From the NCBI RefSeq assembly GCF_039532605.1, contig NZ_BAAARY010000001.1, forward strand, positions 496,001 through 560,000: DNA of 64,000 bases, given 5' to 3'. Below the pieces are notes generated by a model. That model was given only the letters and a program-made list of their open reading frames with translations, ran no database searches and was not told where the DNA came from. Within the stretch, counting starts at the first letter, position 1; every line of letters starts with the position of its first letter. Of this stretch, positions 1 through 6,865 are shown in pieces. The position numbers were made by a program, and so were the translations under genes. The stretch comes from Pilimelia columellifera. Lineage in GTDB: Bacteria; Actinomycetota; Actinomycetes; Mycobacteriales; Micromonosporaceae.

Positions 1-995
1 GTGACGGTGGAGACGGAACCGGCGCGGGCCTGCTGGTTGAGTAGTTCGGGGCGGCGCCGGCGCAGGTAGCTCATGTAGCTCTCGACCCGGTCGCAGACGA
101 TGAACACCGCGGTGCGCCGCCGCGGCGTGCCTTCGGCCGCCAACTCGGCGTCCACCGCCCGTAGGTGGCGCACCGCGCCGGCGTACGCGCCGCCGCCGGT
201 CGGTCCGGCGAGGATGCCGCAGCGGCGGACCAGGTCGAGGAGCCCGTCTATCGCCTCGTCGGCGGTGACGGCTTCGATGGTGTCGTAGTTCTCCGGGTCG
301 AACAGGCCGACCTCATGCACCTCGTCGATGTTGCGGATGCCGGGGATGAAGTCGGACTTGCCCGCCACCAGGCCGACGACGGTCACCGACGGGTCGTGCG
401 CCCGCAACGCCTGGGCGGCGCCGGTGGAGGAGCCGGCGGTGCCGACGCAGGCGATGAAGTAGTCGGGCGCCCGGCCGTCGAGGTCCTTGATGATCTCCGG
501 GCCGGTGCCGTCGATGTGGGCCTGGGCGTTGAGCGGGTTGTAGTACTGGTCGGTGTGCAGGTACTGGGATCCGGCCTCGCTGATGGTGCGGTGGATGCGG
601 GTCAGCGGGTCCTCGGTGTTGGTCGGGTCGAGGCACTCGGCCTGCCCGGGTAGTTCCTCGATGGTGGCGCCGAGCAACAGCAGGAGGTCCTTGATCTCGG
701 GCACCTTCATGCGGTTGGTGATGCTGGTGAACGGCAGACCGTGCATGCCGGCGATGACGGCGAGGGCCTTGGCGGTGTTGCCGCTGGAGAGTTCCACGAC
801 GGTGGCGCCGTCGGCCTGCGCGCGCTTCAGGTGCGGCTCCGCCATCCGCCACGCGGCCCGGTCCTTCACCGACCCGAACGGATTGAGCAGTTCCAGCTTG
901 GCGTACAGGTCGATGTGGGTCAGGCCGTGCACGGCCGGGTCGATGCGTACGAGTGGGGTGTCGCCGATCGCGTCGGTGATGGTTTCGTATCTCAT
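1..995 (-). CDS. SbnA-like PLP-dependent synthase (cysteine synthase fold), C-terminus outside window
   Basis: Fold-type II PLP enzyme of the cysteine synthase family. The likely relative is SbnA, which joins O-phosphoserine and glutamate on the way to 2,3-diaminopropionate. About 331 residues are visible; the rest lies left of the window. Seen: NPFGSVKDR with the probable PLP lysine K44, substrate loop SSGNT (70-74), and phosphate-binding GTAGSSTG (185-192). The ATG overlaps the stop of the upstream decarboxylase by four bases (ATGA), so the two genes are translationally coupled. The SbnA-type role, rather than plain cysteine synthesis, is inferred from that partner. A housekeeping cysteine or cystathionine synthase is the alternative. 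Confidence 0.8.
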   Translation of the reverse strand, partial: MRYETITDAIGDTPLVRIDPAVHGLTHIDLYAKLELLNPFGSVKDRAAWRMAEPHLKRAQADGATVVELSSGNTAKALAVIAGMHGLPFTSITNRMKVPEIKDLLLLLGATIEELPGQAECLDPTNTEDPLTRIHRTISEAGSQYLHTDQYYNPLNAQAHIDGTGPEIIKDLDGRAPDYFIACVGTAGSSTGAAQALRAHDPSVTVVGLVAGKSDFIPGIRNIDEVHEVGLFDPENYDTIEAVTADEAIDGLLDLVRRCGILAGPTGGGAYAGAVRHLRAVDAELAAEGTPRRRTAVFIVCDRVESYMSYLRRRRPELLNQQARAGSVSTV

Positions 996-2503
996 GCCGC
1001 AACCTCCGGGGCAGTGACGCGGACGTCGGTGCTGGGCGGCATCGCCGCCTCGGCGATGTCAAGGGGCCAGTACTGCTGGTCGAGGCGCCACCGCCAGCGG
1101 GAGCCGTCGTGCCAGGCGGCGACGGTGCGGGCTACCGGTTGGTGCAGGGCGTGGTTGGCGCTGAAGTCCATGAAGTAGCCGGCGGTGTTGACGAACGCGA
1201 GGGCATCGCCCACCTGTGGGAGGGTGGGCAGGTAGACCAGCCGGCGGGTGATCAGGTCGGCTTCCAGGCACAGGTTGCCGAGCAGATAGACGGGATGGCC
1301 TGGCCCCTGTTGCAGGTCGGCGTCGGGACGGGCCGGCACCAGGAGGGGGTCCATCATGACGCCGTGCTCTTCGAGGCTGACGTCGCTGGCGTTGCAGTCC
1401 AGGCGAACCAGATGCACGCCGTTGCCGGTGGCTCGCACCTCGAGAACCCGGGCCAGCATCGCCCCGGCTTGGTCGAGCAGCGCACGGCCGGGCTCCACCC
1501 ACAGGTCGTAAAGGTGTTCCTGTAGCAGGGTGGCCAGGGTGCGCCCGCCCATGCCGGCCGCCGAGGTGGCGAGCAGCTCATCCAGGTAACGCGGCCCGGA
1601 CAAGGGCCGGTAGGCCGGGTACAGGCCCAGCCCGCCGCGCAGCTTGCCGGCCTCGGCGCGCCAACCGTAGCCGTGCCCGCCCCAGGTCAGTTCGGCGCGC
1701 CGGCCCAGCACCGCCTGCGCCAGTTCGCTGGTCCAGGCCTCCCACTGGGCGCCGTCGGCGAGGTAGTCGACGCCGAACCCGCCACCGATGTCGATGACGC
1801 GGGGATGCAGGCCGTACCGGTGCGCGCCGGCCAGCACGGCCAGGCACGCTTCCATGGCGGTTGCCTTCTCGGCCAGACCGATGGTGTCAAGGTGATAGGC
1901 CACACCGACGAACTCGACGGCGTCACTGGCGTCGGCGATGGCCCGCAGGACCCGGTCGGCGTCGGCGGCAGGGAGGCCGAACCGGCTGGGCCGTGACAGA
2001 ACAGTCGAGCCGGCGGACGTGAACGCGGACAGCCGCACCAGCGTGGGCACCGGCTGTAGCCGGTGCCCACGCACCAGCTCGACGAGATCGTCGAGCTCGC
2101 CCCAGGAGTCGATGTTGACGGTGATGCCGCTACGCGCGGCGAGCCACAGCAGTTCTCGGGTCTTCGGCCCGGTCGCCATGATCTGTTGCGGGGTGAAGCC
2201 AGCGCCGAGCGCATGCTGCAGCTCGCCCAGGCTGGCGATGTCGATACGGCCGGTAGTGGCGGCGAGGCGCCGGATGAAAGCCGAGGAGCGGTTCGCCTTG
2301 TGCGCGTAGAACACCTCGCCGCGCAGGTGGTGCTTGCGGTACACGTCTCGGAACGTCTGTACGTTGTGGGCAATCCGATCGGGGAGCACTACGTTGAGCG
2401 GTGACCCCAGAGCGTCGAGGAGGTCGTGCGTCAGTTCGGGTCGAGCGAGCAGGTCGACTAGGTCGTCCTGCACGCGTGGCTGTAAGTACAAGGGACTGTC
2501 CAT
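992..2503 (-). CDS. Fold-type III PLP decarboxylase (LysA/ornithine decarboxylase/SbnH-like)
   Basis: Decarboxylates an amino acid or an amino-acid conjugate. The family includes diaminopimelate and ornithine decarboxylases and SbnH, which decarboxylates a citryl-diaminopropionate intermediate in staphyloferrin B synthesis. Seen: YAHKAN with PLP lysine K69, glycine-rich VIDIGGGFG, EPGR near the dimer-interface phosphate site, and a GNLCLEAD segment matching the catalytic Cys...Asp region. Length is about 503 residues from ATG 2503. An ATG at 2530 is also possible. The frame stays open to 2923, but that extension has much weaker third-position G/C and no family match. It is coupled to the SbnA-like gene, and the pair suggests diaminopropionate or siderophore metabolism (inference). 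Confidence 0.75.
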   Translation of the reverse strand: MDSPLYLQPRVQDDLVDLLARPELTHDLLDALGSPLNVVLPDRIAHNVQTFRDVYRKHHLRGEVFYAHKANRSSAFIRRLAATTGRIDIASLGELQHALGAGFTPQQIMATGPKTRELLWLAARSGITVNIDSWGELDDLVELVRGHRLQPVPTLVRLSAFTSAGSTVLSRPSRFGLPAADADRVLRAIADASDAVEFVGVAYHLDTIGLAEKATAMEACLAVLAGAHRYGLHPRVIDIGGGFGVDYLADGAQWEAWTSELAQAVLGRRAELTWGGHGYGWRAEAGKLRGGLGLYPAYRPLSGPRYLDELLATSAAGMGGRTLATLLQEHLYDLWVEPGRALLDQAGAMLARVLEVRATGNGVHLVRLDCNASDVSLEEHGVMMDPLLVPARPDADLQQGPGHPVYLLGNLCLEADLITRRLVYLPTLPQVGDALAFVNTAGYFMDFSANHALHQPVARTVAAWHDGSRWRWRLDQQYWPLDIAEAAMPPSTDVRVTAPEVAA

Positions 2504-2535
2504 CGATCTTGATCGATCCAGCGCCGTCATAGCCG

Positions 2536-2552
2536 GAAACGGTAGCCGTTTA
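2536..2552. promoter_or_regulatory. Inverted repeat upstream of the PLP operon, candidate operator
   Basis: AAACGG-TAG-CCGTTT is a perfect 6-bp inverted repeat with a 3-bp centre, a few bases upstream of the possible ATG 2530 and 34 bases from ATG 2503. The position suits a repressor site at the start of the decarboxylase/SbnA-like operon. The responsible regulator is not identifiable from this window. Confidence 0.35.
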
Positions 2553-2580
2553 CAGCAACACTGTGAAGGCCGGACTCCTG

Positions 2581-2842
2581 TCAGGACCGTGAGGGCTTGC
2601 ACAGTCGAGGCCGCAACCAGCCGGCGCTCCGATGTGGCCGGTGATAACGCCGTACGCGCGCTACACCCCCATCGGGGCCGAAGAGGGCGATTGCGGCGGA
2701 CCAGCTCGTGCGAGGCGTCGAGCAATGTCGCCGACTCACCCTTGGCGACACCCGTATCGGTGCGGTGATCCAGAGCGTCACATCGGCGTCCGCTACCCAG
2801 CACGACGGTGACCTTTGAACACCGAATTGTCGGCACGGACAT
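2581..2842 (-). pseudogene. Possible N-terminal remnant of an EccD-like (type VII secretion) gene
   Basis: A strong ribosome binding site (GAGGAGG, 2849-2855) precedes ATG 2842 by six bases. The first residues, MSVPTIRCSKVTVVLGSG, resemble the ubiquitin-like N-terminus of EccD. If the frame is shifted after codon ~19, the text continues RRADVTLWITAPIRV, which again fits that fold. No single frame carries a recognisable continuation, and third-position G/C is poor. This looks like a decayed gene start rather than a working gene. It could equally be the start of a long N-terminal extension of the decarboxylase, since one frame is open through both. Confidence 0.25.
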
Positions 2843-2977
2843 AGGGCACCTCCTCAAACTCGCGCGTGGGCCGCGCTCGGCGGACGCAACCGCCACCGGC
2901 TGCAACGAAACACCTGGGGCCAACTCGCTCAGTCAGCGCAGGATGTGGCGTACCGACCCCTCAGCCCCACCTTACAA

Positions 2978-2992
2978 TGAAAACCGTTTCCA
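2978..2992. promoter_or_regulatory. Zur-like operator (zinc box)
   Basis: TGAAAAC-C-GTTTCCA is a 7-1-7 inverted repeat with one mismatch. It fits the TGAAAAT.ATTTTCA-type sites bound by the zinc repressor Zur in actinobacteria. It lies 46 bases upstream of the L32 remnant. Zur typically represses zinc-free ribosomal protein paralogues, including L32, so context and motif agree. Confidence 0.6.
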
Positions 2993-3037
2993 ACAAGGTG
3001 ATCCCTGTTCGTGTTCCTGCAGACGAGGGAAGAACAC

Positions 3038-3126
3038 CTGGCAGTTCCGAAGCGGCGCACCTTTCGCGCGCGAACACCCGGCACCGGCGAGCCCAGTGGA
3101 AGGCTTGGTCTCCACCGCCGGGCTGA
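3038..3126 (+). pseudogene. rpmF: Frameshifted remnant of ribosomal protein L32 paralogue
   Basis: L32 of actinobacteria begins MAVPKR-x-x-SR-x-NTRHRRxQWKA. Here CTG 3038 starts LAVPKRRT in one frame. From 3065-3073 the neighbouring frame reads SRANTRHRRAQWKA and then stops at 3124 after unrelated residues. Eleven bases separate ACC (3059-3061) from AAC (3073), where nine are expected, so a two-base insertion in the CGCGCGCG run broke the frame. The start codon is CTG behind a good GAGGGA site (3025-3030), and the C-terminal half of L32 is missing. With the Zur-like box upstream this is a decayed Zur-regulated paralogue; the main rpmF must be elsewhere. Confidence 0.75.
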
Positions 3127-3153
3127 CCCGGGTGGAAGCGCTCGTCACCCGGC

Positions 3154-3674
3154 TCAATCCATGTGCCCGGCAGATCCAGGCCGTCTTCGGCCGAGGCTCT
3201 CCCACTGGGTCTTCGTCAGGGCGTACTCCACCTCGCCTTGCTCGTGCCCGGGGATGGGGTCCGGCCACGCTCGGTGGACGGTGCGGACGTGTCGCAGGTC
3301 GGCTTTCTCCATCACCCGCCGAGATCCTGTGTTGACGGCCATCGTGGTGGCGGTGACCCGGCCGACCCCCAACTCGGTGAAGCCTTTGCGGATGAGCGCC
3401 CGTGACCCTTCCGTCGCGTATCCCTTGCCCCACGCCGGACGCCGTAGCCGGTAGCCCAGCTCGATCCCGGCTTCGGTGTCGCTGTCCGCGGGCGGCTCGT
3501 CGCGGGGCGGCCGGAAGTGGAACCAGCCGAGGAACTGATGTCGTCGGGCGTCGGCCGGCCTCCGCTGAGGTATCGCATCACTTCAGGGTCCCCGTCCAGG
3601 GCGACGATATTGTCCACGTCGTCCTCGGTGAACCGGCGTAGCGCGAGCCTGTCGGTTGCCAGGAAGATCTGCAT
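3154..3674 (-). pseudogene. Broken GNAT N-acetyltransferase
   Basis: From ATG 3674 the frame reads a typical GNAT start (MQIFLATDRLALRRFTEDD..., ...VMRYLSGGRPTPDD). It then loses sense after about residue 46. A second frame carries the rest: FLGWFHFRP, ELGYRLRRPAWGKGYATEG (the acetyl-CoA motif A region), VTATTMAVNTGSRRVMEK, and a tail ending at 3154. About 40 residues expected between the two halves are missing, so an internal deletion caused the frameshift. It belongs to the GNAT type that acts on small molecules or protein N-termini. It lies next to the L32 remnant in a decayed stretch. Confidence 0.7.
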
Positions 3675-3949
3675 TCGAGCATTCTGGCGGTTCGTCGACG
3701 TGTCGCCCAGGGAGTTTTGGGCCATGCCGCGCCGGTCATCGCGGATGGCTTTTCCGAGCAGGCCGTACGTCGGAGGGCGCGGGGCGCGGTGCGATGGCTG
3801 AGTGGTTGTGGGACTGGCGGGATTGCTGGTGGCGCCTGTTGCGCCAACGTCCGAGTTTTCGGGAGCAGATTTCATGTTTTCCGCCCGGGGCGCCGGGAGC
3901 GCTGCTGACACTGGGTGCATCAAGGACCACGGCCAGAACGGAGCATCGT

Positions 3950-4438
3950 ATGAGCGCACCGACCGTCAAGCCGAGTCCCGCCAGCTCTCTCGTGGGGGCG
4001 AAGGCCCCGCGCGCTGGCCTGTTCATCGGAAGCTGGACGATCGACGCCCGCCAGCCAGGAGCGCCCACAGTGGCGCTGCACTGCACCTTCGACGCCTCGT
4101 CCGGCGCTGTGCAGGGCCTGGCTCATCTCATCCAGGCGGTGAGCCCGCCGCTGGACGTGTCGAGCCGCTCGGAGGGTGACTTCACCTACCTGTCCGTCAT
4201 GCCCGACAGCAGTCGGGTGTTGGTGACGCTCACCGGCTACCCGGTGTTGCAGTGGCGGACGCATGGCGGCGTAGGCCCGGCGCAGCTTCCCAACCTGCAC
4301 GTCCGCATGTTGCTCGACGCCGATTGGCAGCGTGGCGCCGCCACGGTTCGGTACCTCAGTTCGACCGGCGGTTGGCTCCAGGTGGAGTCCGCGCCGGTGC
4401 AGGTAGCCAGTGATGTCACGATGGCCGGCAGGCCGTGA
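3950..4438 (+). CDS. DUF1842-like protein
   Basis: 162-residue soluble protein with the pattern of the DUF1842 family: GLFIGSWTIDARQPGAPTVALHCTFDASSGAVQGLAHLIQA-type start, then alternating strands. It has no signal peptide, membrane segment or recognisable catalytic motif. The start ATG 3950 follows an ACGGAG site. Its stop overlaps the ribosome binding site of the small gene that follows, so the two form an operon. The function of DUF1842 proteins is not established, and I infer none. Confidence 0.6.
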   Translation: MSAPTVKPSPASSLVGAKAPRAGLFIGSWTIDARQPGAPTVALHCTFDASSGAVQGLAHLIQAVSPPLDVSSRSEGDFTYLSVMPDSSRVLVTLTGYPVLQWRTHGGVGPAQLPNLHVRMLLDADWQRGAATVRYLSSTGGWLQVESAPVQVASDVTMAGRP

Positions 4439-4448
4439 AGGAGAGTCA

Positions 4449-4745
4449 ATGGACACCGTGATTCTGACCCCCGAAGAGGTTACGGCCTCCTACCGGACCG
4501 GCGTGCTCAGCATTGAGGTCTCCGGGCATGAGGATGGCGTGACCGACATCAGCATTGTCAGCGCCGCGGCGGCGCCGGTCACGCCGCCGCCGTTCCGGGT
4601 GCAGGGGCAGCAGTCGCCTGCGATCGGCTACTTCCCGTACCGGGTCGAGGCGAGCTTCCCGATGCCCGAGGACCCACACGAGATCGCGGTCGAGAGTCCG
4701 ATCGGGACCCAGATGATCCCGGTGCGTTCGCTCACCTCGCACTGA
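4449..4745 (+). CDS. Small conserved-looking protein paired with DUF1842 gene
   Basis: 98 residues, beginning MDTVILTPEEVTASYRTGVLSIEV and rich in valine, proline and acidic residues. It has no membrane segment and no cysteine. An AAGGAG site (4438-4443) overlaps the end of the upstream stop codon and sits six bases before ATG 4449, so this gene is translated with its DUF1842 neighbour. I do not recognise the family. Several predicted strands suggest a small beta-rich domain. Confidence 0.65.
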   Translation: MDTVILTPEEVTASYRTGVLSIEVSGHEDGVTDISIVSAAAAPVTPPPFRVQGQQSPAIGYFPYRVEASFPMPEDPHEIAVESPIGTQMIPVRSLTSH

Positions 4746-4910
4746 CCTGACGCGCCCACCCCAGCCGCCGTCACCGGACCGCCATCCGGTGGCGGCGGCG
4801 CCCCGTCCTGGCGTGGCTTCGTTGGGCGTGGCCCACGAAAGAGGGAATTCGCGGTTCGACCAAAGTCACAAATCACCTGATAATTAACGCCTGCTCGTTA
4901 GGCTCGCGCG

Positions 4911-6179
4911 ATGAACCCGTCACCGCGAACCGCCCTCGACCTGCTCTGGCGCGCGGAGATGACGCTCTTCGCTGCTTTGCTCATCTTCGGCACGGTCTGG
5001 GCGATCCCCGGCGGGGCTCCGTGGTGGGCGGTGACACCCGTCGGCGCCGCGGTCGGCTGGTGGCTGGTGGTCGGCGGCCCGCACGGCCCGGCCCGCGAGT
5101 TCCGTCCCCGTCACCCGGCGGACGCCCGGCGCTCGTTGCGCTGGCTGACCGGCCTGACCTTTGGCTGGTTGACCCTCACCGCGCTCTCCTCGATCTTCGC
5201 CTGCCTGGGGTTGGTGCTCCTGCTGCTCGCTCGGCAGCTGCTGCCCCGCCGTGGCGGCCACCTCGCGACAGCGCTCCTGGTGGCCGCCGGCGCCACAGCC
5301 CTGGCGCTCCACGCTGGAGAGGTCACCGCGCTCGTCCTTCTCGGCCCGTCGGCCGCTGCGGCGGCCGCATGGCTCGTCGGCGCCGTCCAACACCGGCTGC
5401 GGGACGAGGTCACCCAGCGGGCGACGCTGACGGCGGAGCTGGCCGCGGCCCGGGACGAACTGGCGGCCGCACACGGTGAGTCGGACGTCCTCGCCGAGCG
5501 CCTCCGGCTGGCCCGGGACGGCTACGACGCCATCGCCAACCAGATTGTCGACGCCGCGCTGCTGCTGCGCTCGTCGGCGCCCCACGCCTCAGGCAGCGCC
5601 ATCGCCAACGGCGTCGGCAGCGACCAGCTCGCGCGCGCGGCCAACGAGTCTGTCGCCGAGGCCGTCGTCGCCAGCAGACGACTGGTTTACCAACTGCGCC
5701 CGACCGGCGCCAGGGATCAACCGCTGGCCGAGGCCCTGGGTCGGCTCGTCGAGCAACGGTCCCGGTTCGGCGCCGCCATCGACCTGGAAGTCGACGGCGA
5801 GCCCTACCCGGTCGCCCCGGACGTAGCGGTCGCGTTGTTTCGGGCCGCCCAGGGCGGGCTCGGCAACGTCGTCGCCCACGCCAACGCGAACCGGGCCCGG
5901 GTGACGCTCACCTACCAACCCGACCGGCTCAGCCTCGACGTCGTCGACGATGGTCGGGGCTTCGACCCGGCGTCGCCCCGCAGCGGGGCCGGCACGGGTC
6001 GGGGGCTGGCGGCGGTCCGTCGTCGGCTGTCCGATGTCGGCGGCGTCCTCACGATCGAATCGGAGCATGGCGGCGGGACGGCGTTGTGCGCTGCCGTGCC
6101 GCGCGGCGCGCCGGTCGACCTACCCGTCGAGCCGGAAGCCGCCGTCGAGCCGGAAGCCGCCGTCATGGCGGTGAGCTGA
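4911..6179 (+). CDS. Degenerate NarL-type sensor kinase lacking the phospho-histidine
   Basis: 422 residues. Five or so hydrophobic N-terminal segments (about residues 15-155), a short coiled coil (165-200), a HisKA_3-like helix and a HATPase_c domain. In the dimerisation helix ERLRLARDGYD (196-206), Tyr205 stands where the family has the phosphorylated His (ER.RIARELHD). The N-box reads QGGLGN (314-319) instead of Q.EALTN. The nucleotide-binding G1 (DDGRGF, 346-351) and G2 (GRGLAAVRRRL) boxes are intact. It could therefore bind ATP but should not autophosphorylate on histidine. An 18-base direct duplication encodes the repeated VEPEAA near the C-terminus. Its stop overlaps the start of the partner regulator by one base (TGATG). 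Confidence 0.85.
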   Translation: MNPSPRTALDLLWRAEMTLFAALLIFGTVWAIPGGAPWWAVTPVGAAVGWWLVVGGPHGPAREFRPRHPADARRSLRWLTGLTFGWLTLTALSSIFACLGLVLLLLARQLLPRRGGHLATALLVAAGATALALHAGEVTALVLLGPSAAAAAAWLVGAVQHRLRDEVTQRATLTAELAAARDELAAAHGESDVLAERLRLARDGYDAIANQIVDAALLLRSSAPHASGSAIANGVGSDQLARAANESVAEAVVASRRLVYQLRPTGARDQPLAEALGRLVEQRSRFGAAIDLEVDGEPYPVAPDVAVALFRAAQGGLGNVVAHANANRARVTLTYQPDRLSLDVVDDGRGFDPASPRSGAGTGRGLAAVRRRLSDVGGVLTIESEHGGGTALCAAVPRGAPVDLPVEPEAAVEPEAAVMAVS

Positions 6180-6850
6180 TGCGGCGATCCCGGGTGCTCA
6201 TCGTGGACCGGCGACCGGCGGTGCGGTCGGCCCTGCGCACCGCGCTCGCCGGCGCCGACCGGTTGGCGGTGGTCGGCGAGGCCGGCGGCGCCGACGACGG
6301 GCAGGAACGGGTCCGTGAGCTGACACCGGACGTGGCGCTGGTGAGCGTGGCCGGCGGCCCCGACGGCGACGGGGTGTCGGTGGTCCGACGGCTCCTGGAG
6401 GTGGCGCGACCGCCCAGAGTGCTGGCCCTCACCGCCTACGACGACGAGCGCGCCATCCTGCGCGCCGTCGACGCCGGGGCGATCGGCTGGCTGTCCAGGG
6501 ACGCCGAACCGACGGAGTTGGCCCGCGCGGCGCTGGCGGCAGCCAACGGGGAGTCGGTGTCGCCAGCGGCGCCGGCCGGCGCGGGCGCGACCGGCCACGT
6601 CCCGGCGGCCCGCTGGCCGGTGAGCGCGGCCCCGGCCCGCCGGCCCGGGGCCGCTACGGCGTTGACGCGGCGGGAACGGCAGGTGCTCCGGCTCATCGGT
6701 GACGGGCTGCCGAACGCCGCCGTCGCCGCCGAGCTGTTCATCTCCCAGGAGACCGCCCGGGCCCACCTGGCGTCGTTGTTCGCGAAGCTGGGCGTGGACA
6801 GCCGGGCGGCGGTGGCCGCCGAAGCCCGTCGGCGGGGACTGATTCGCTGA
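6179..6850 (+). CDS. LuxR-type response regulator with degenerate receiver domain
   Basis: 223 residues: receiver (about 4-125), proline/alanine linker, LuxR-type HTH (160-223). The HTH is well conserved (LTRRERQVLRLIGDGLPNAA, then SQETARAHLASLFAKLG). In the receiver, the acidic pair is D10-R11. The position of the phospho-acceptor Asp (PDVVLMD in relatives) is Ser56 in PDVALVS, and the conserved Lys is Arg107 in LSRD; Thr85 is kept. It should bind DNA but not accept phosphate in the usual way. The start ATG 6179 gives a one-base overlap with the kinase gene, and the longer open frame upstream lies inside the kinase gene. Its target is unknown; the adjacent convergent exopolysaccharide operon is one possibility. 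Confidence 0.88.
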   Translation: MRRSRVLIVDRRPAVRSALRTALAGADRLAVVGEAGGADDGQERVRELTPDVALVSVAGGPDGDGVSVVRRLLEVARPPRVLALTAYDDERAILRAVDAGAIGWLSRDAEPTELARAALAAANGESVSPAAPAGAGATGHVPAARWPVSAAPARRPGAATALTRRERQVLRLIGDGLPNAAVAAELFISQETARAHLASLFAKLGVDSRAAVAAEARRRGLIR

Positions 6851-6865
6851 CTCAACGCGTCAGCG
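6845..6865. terminator. Short hairpin at the junction of two convergent genes
   Basis: CGCTGAC-TCAACGC-GTCAGCG forms a 7-bp stem that spans the stop codons of the response regulator (plus) and the beta-helix protein (minus), which end one base apart. It could serve both strands as a weak terminator. There is no U-tract. Confidence 0.35.

Noticed and set aside
2842..2860. Type VII secretion locus
   Set aside because: Only a short EccD-like start and an EspI-like ATPase 50 kb away; no ESX, EccB, EccC or mycosin genes.
2504..2923. Long N-terminal extension of the PLP decarboxylase
   Set aside because: The frame is open, but third-position G/C falls to about two thirds, many rare codons appear, and decarboxylases begin near ATG 2503.
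3789..3875. tRNA-Ser-like stretch (GATGGCTGAGTGGTT)
   Set aside because: The D-arm-like words are there, but no acceptor stem closes and no T-arm (GGTTCGAATCC type) follows.
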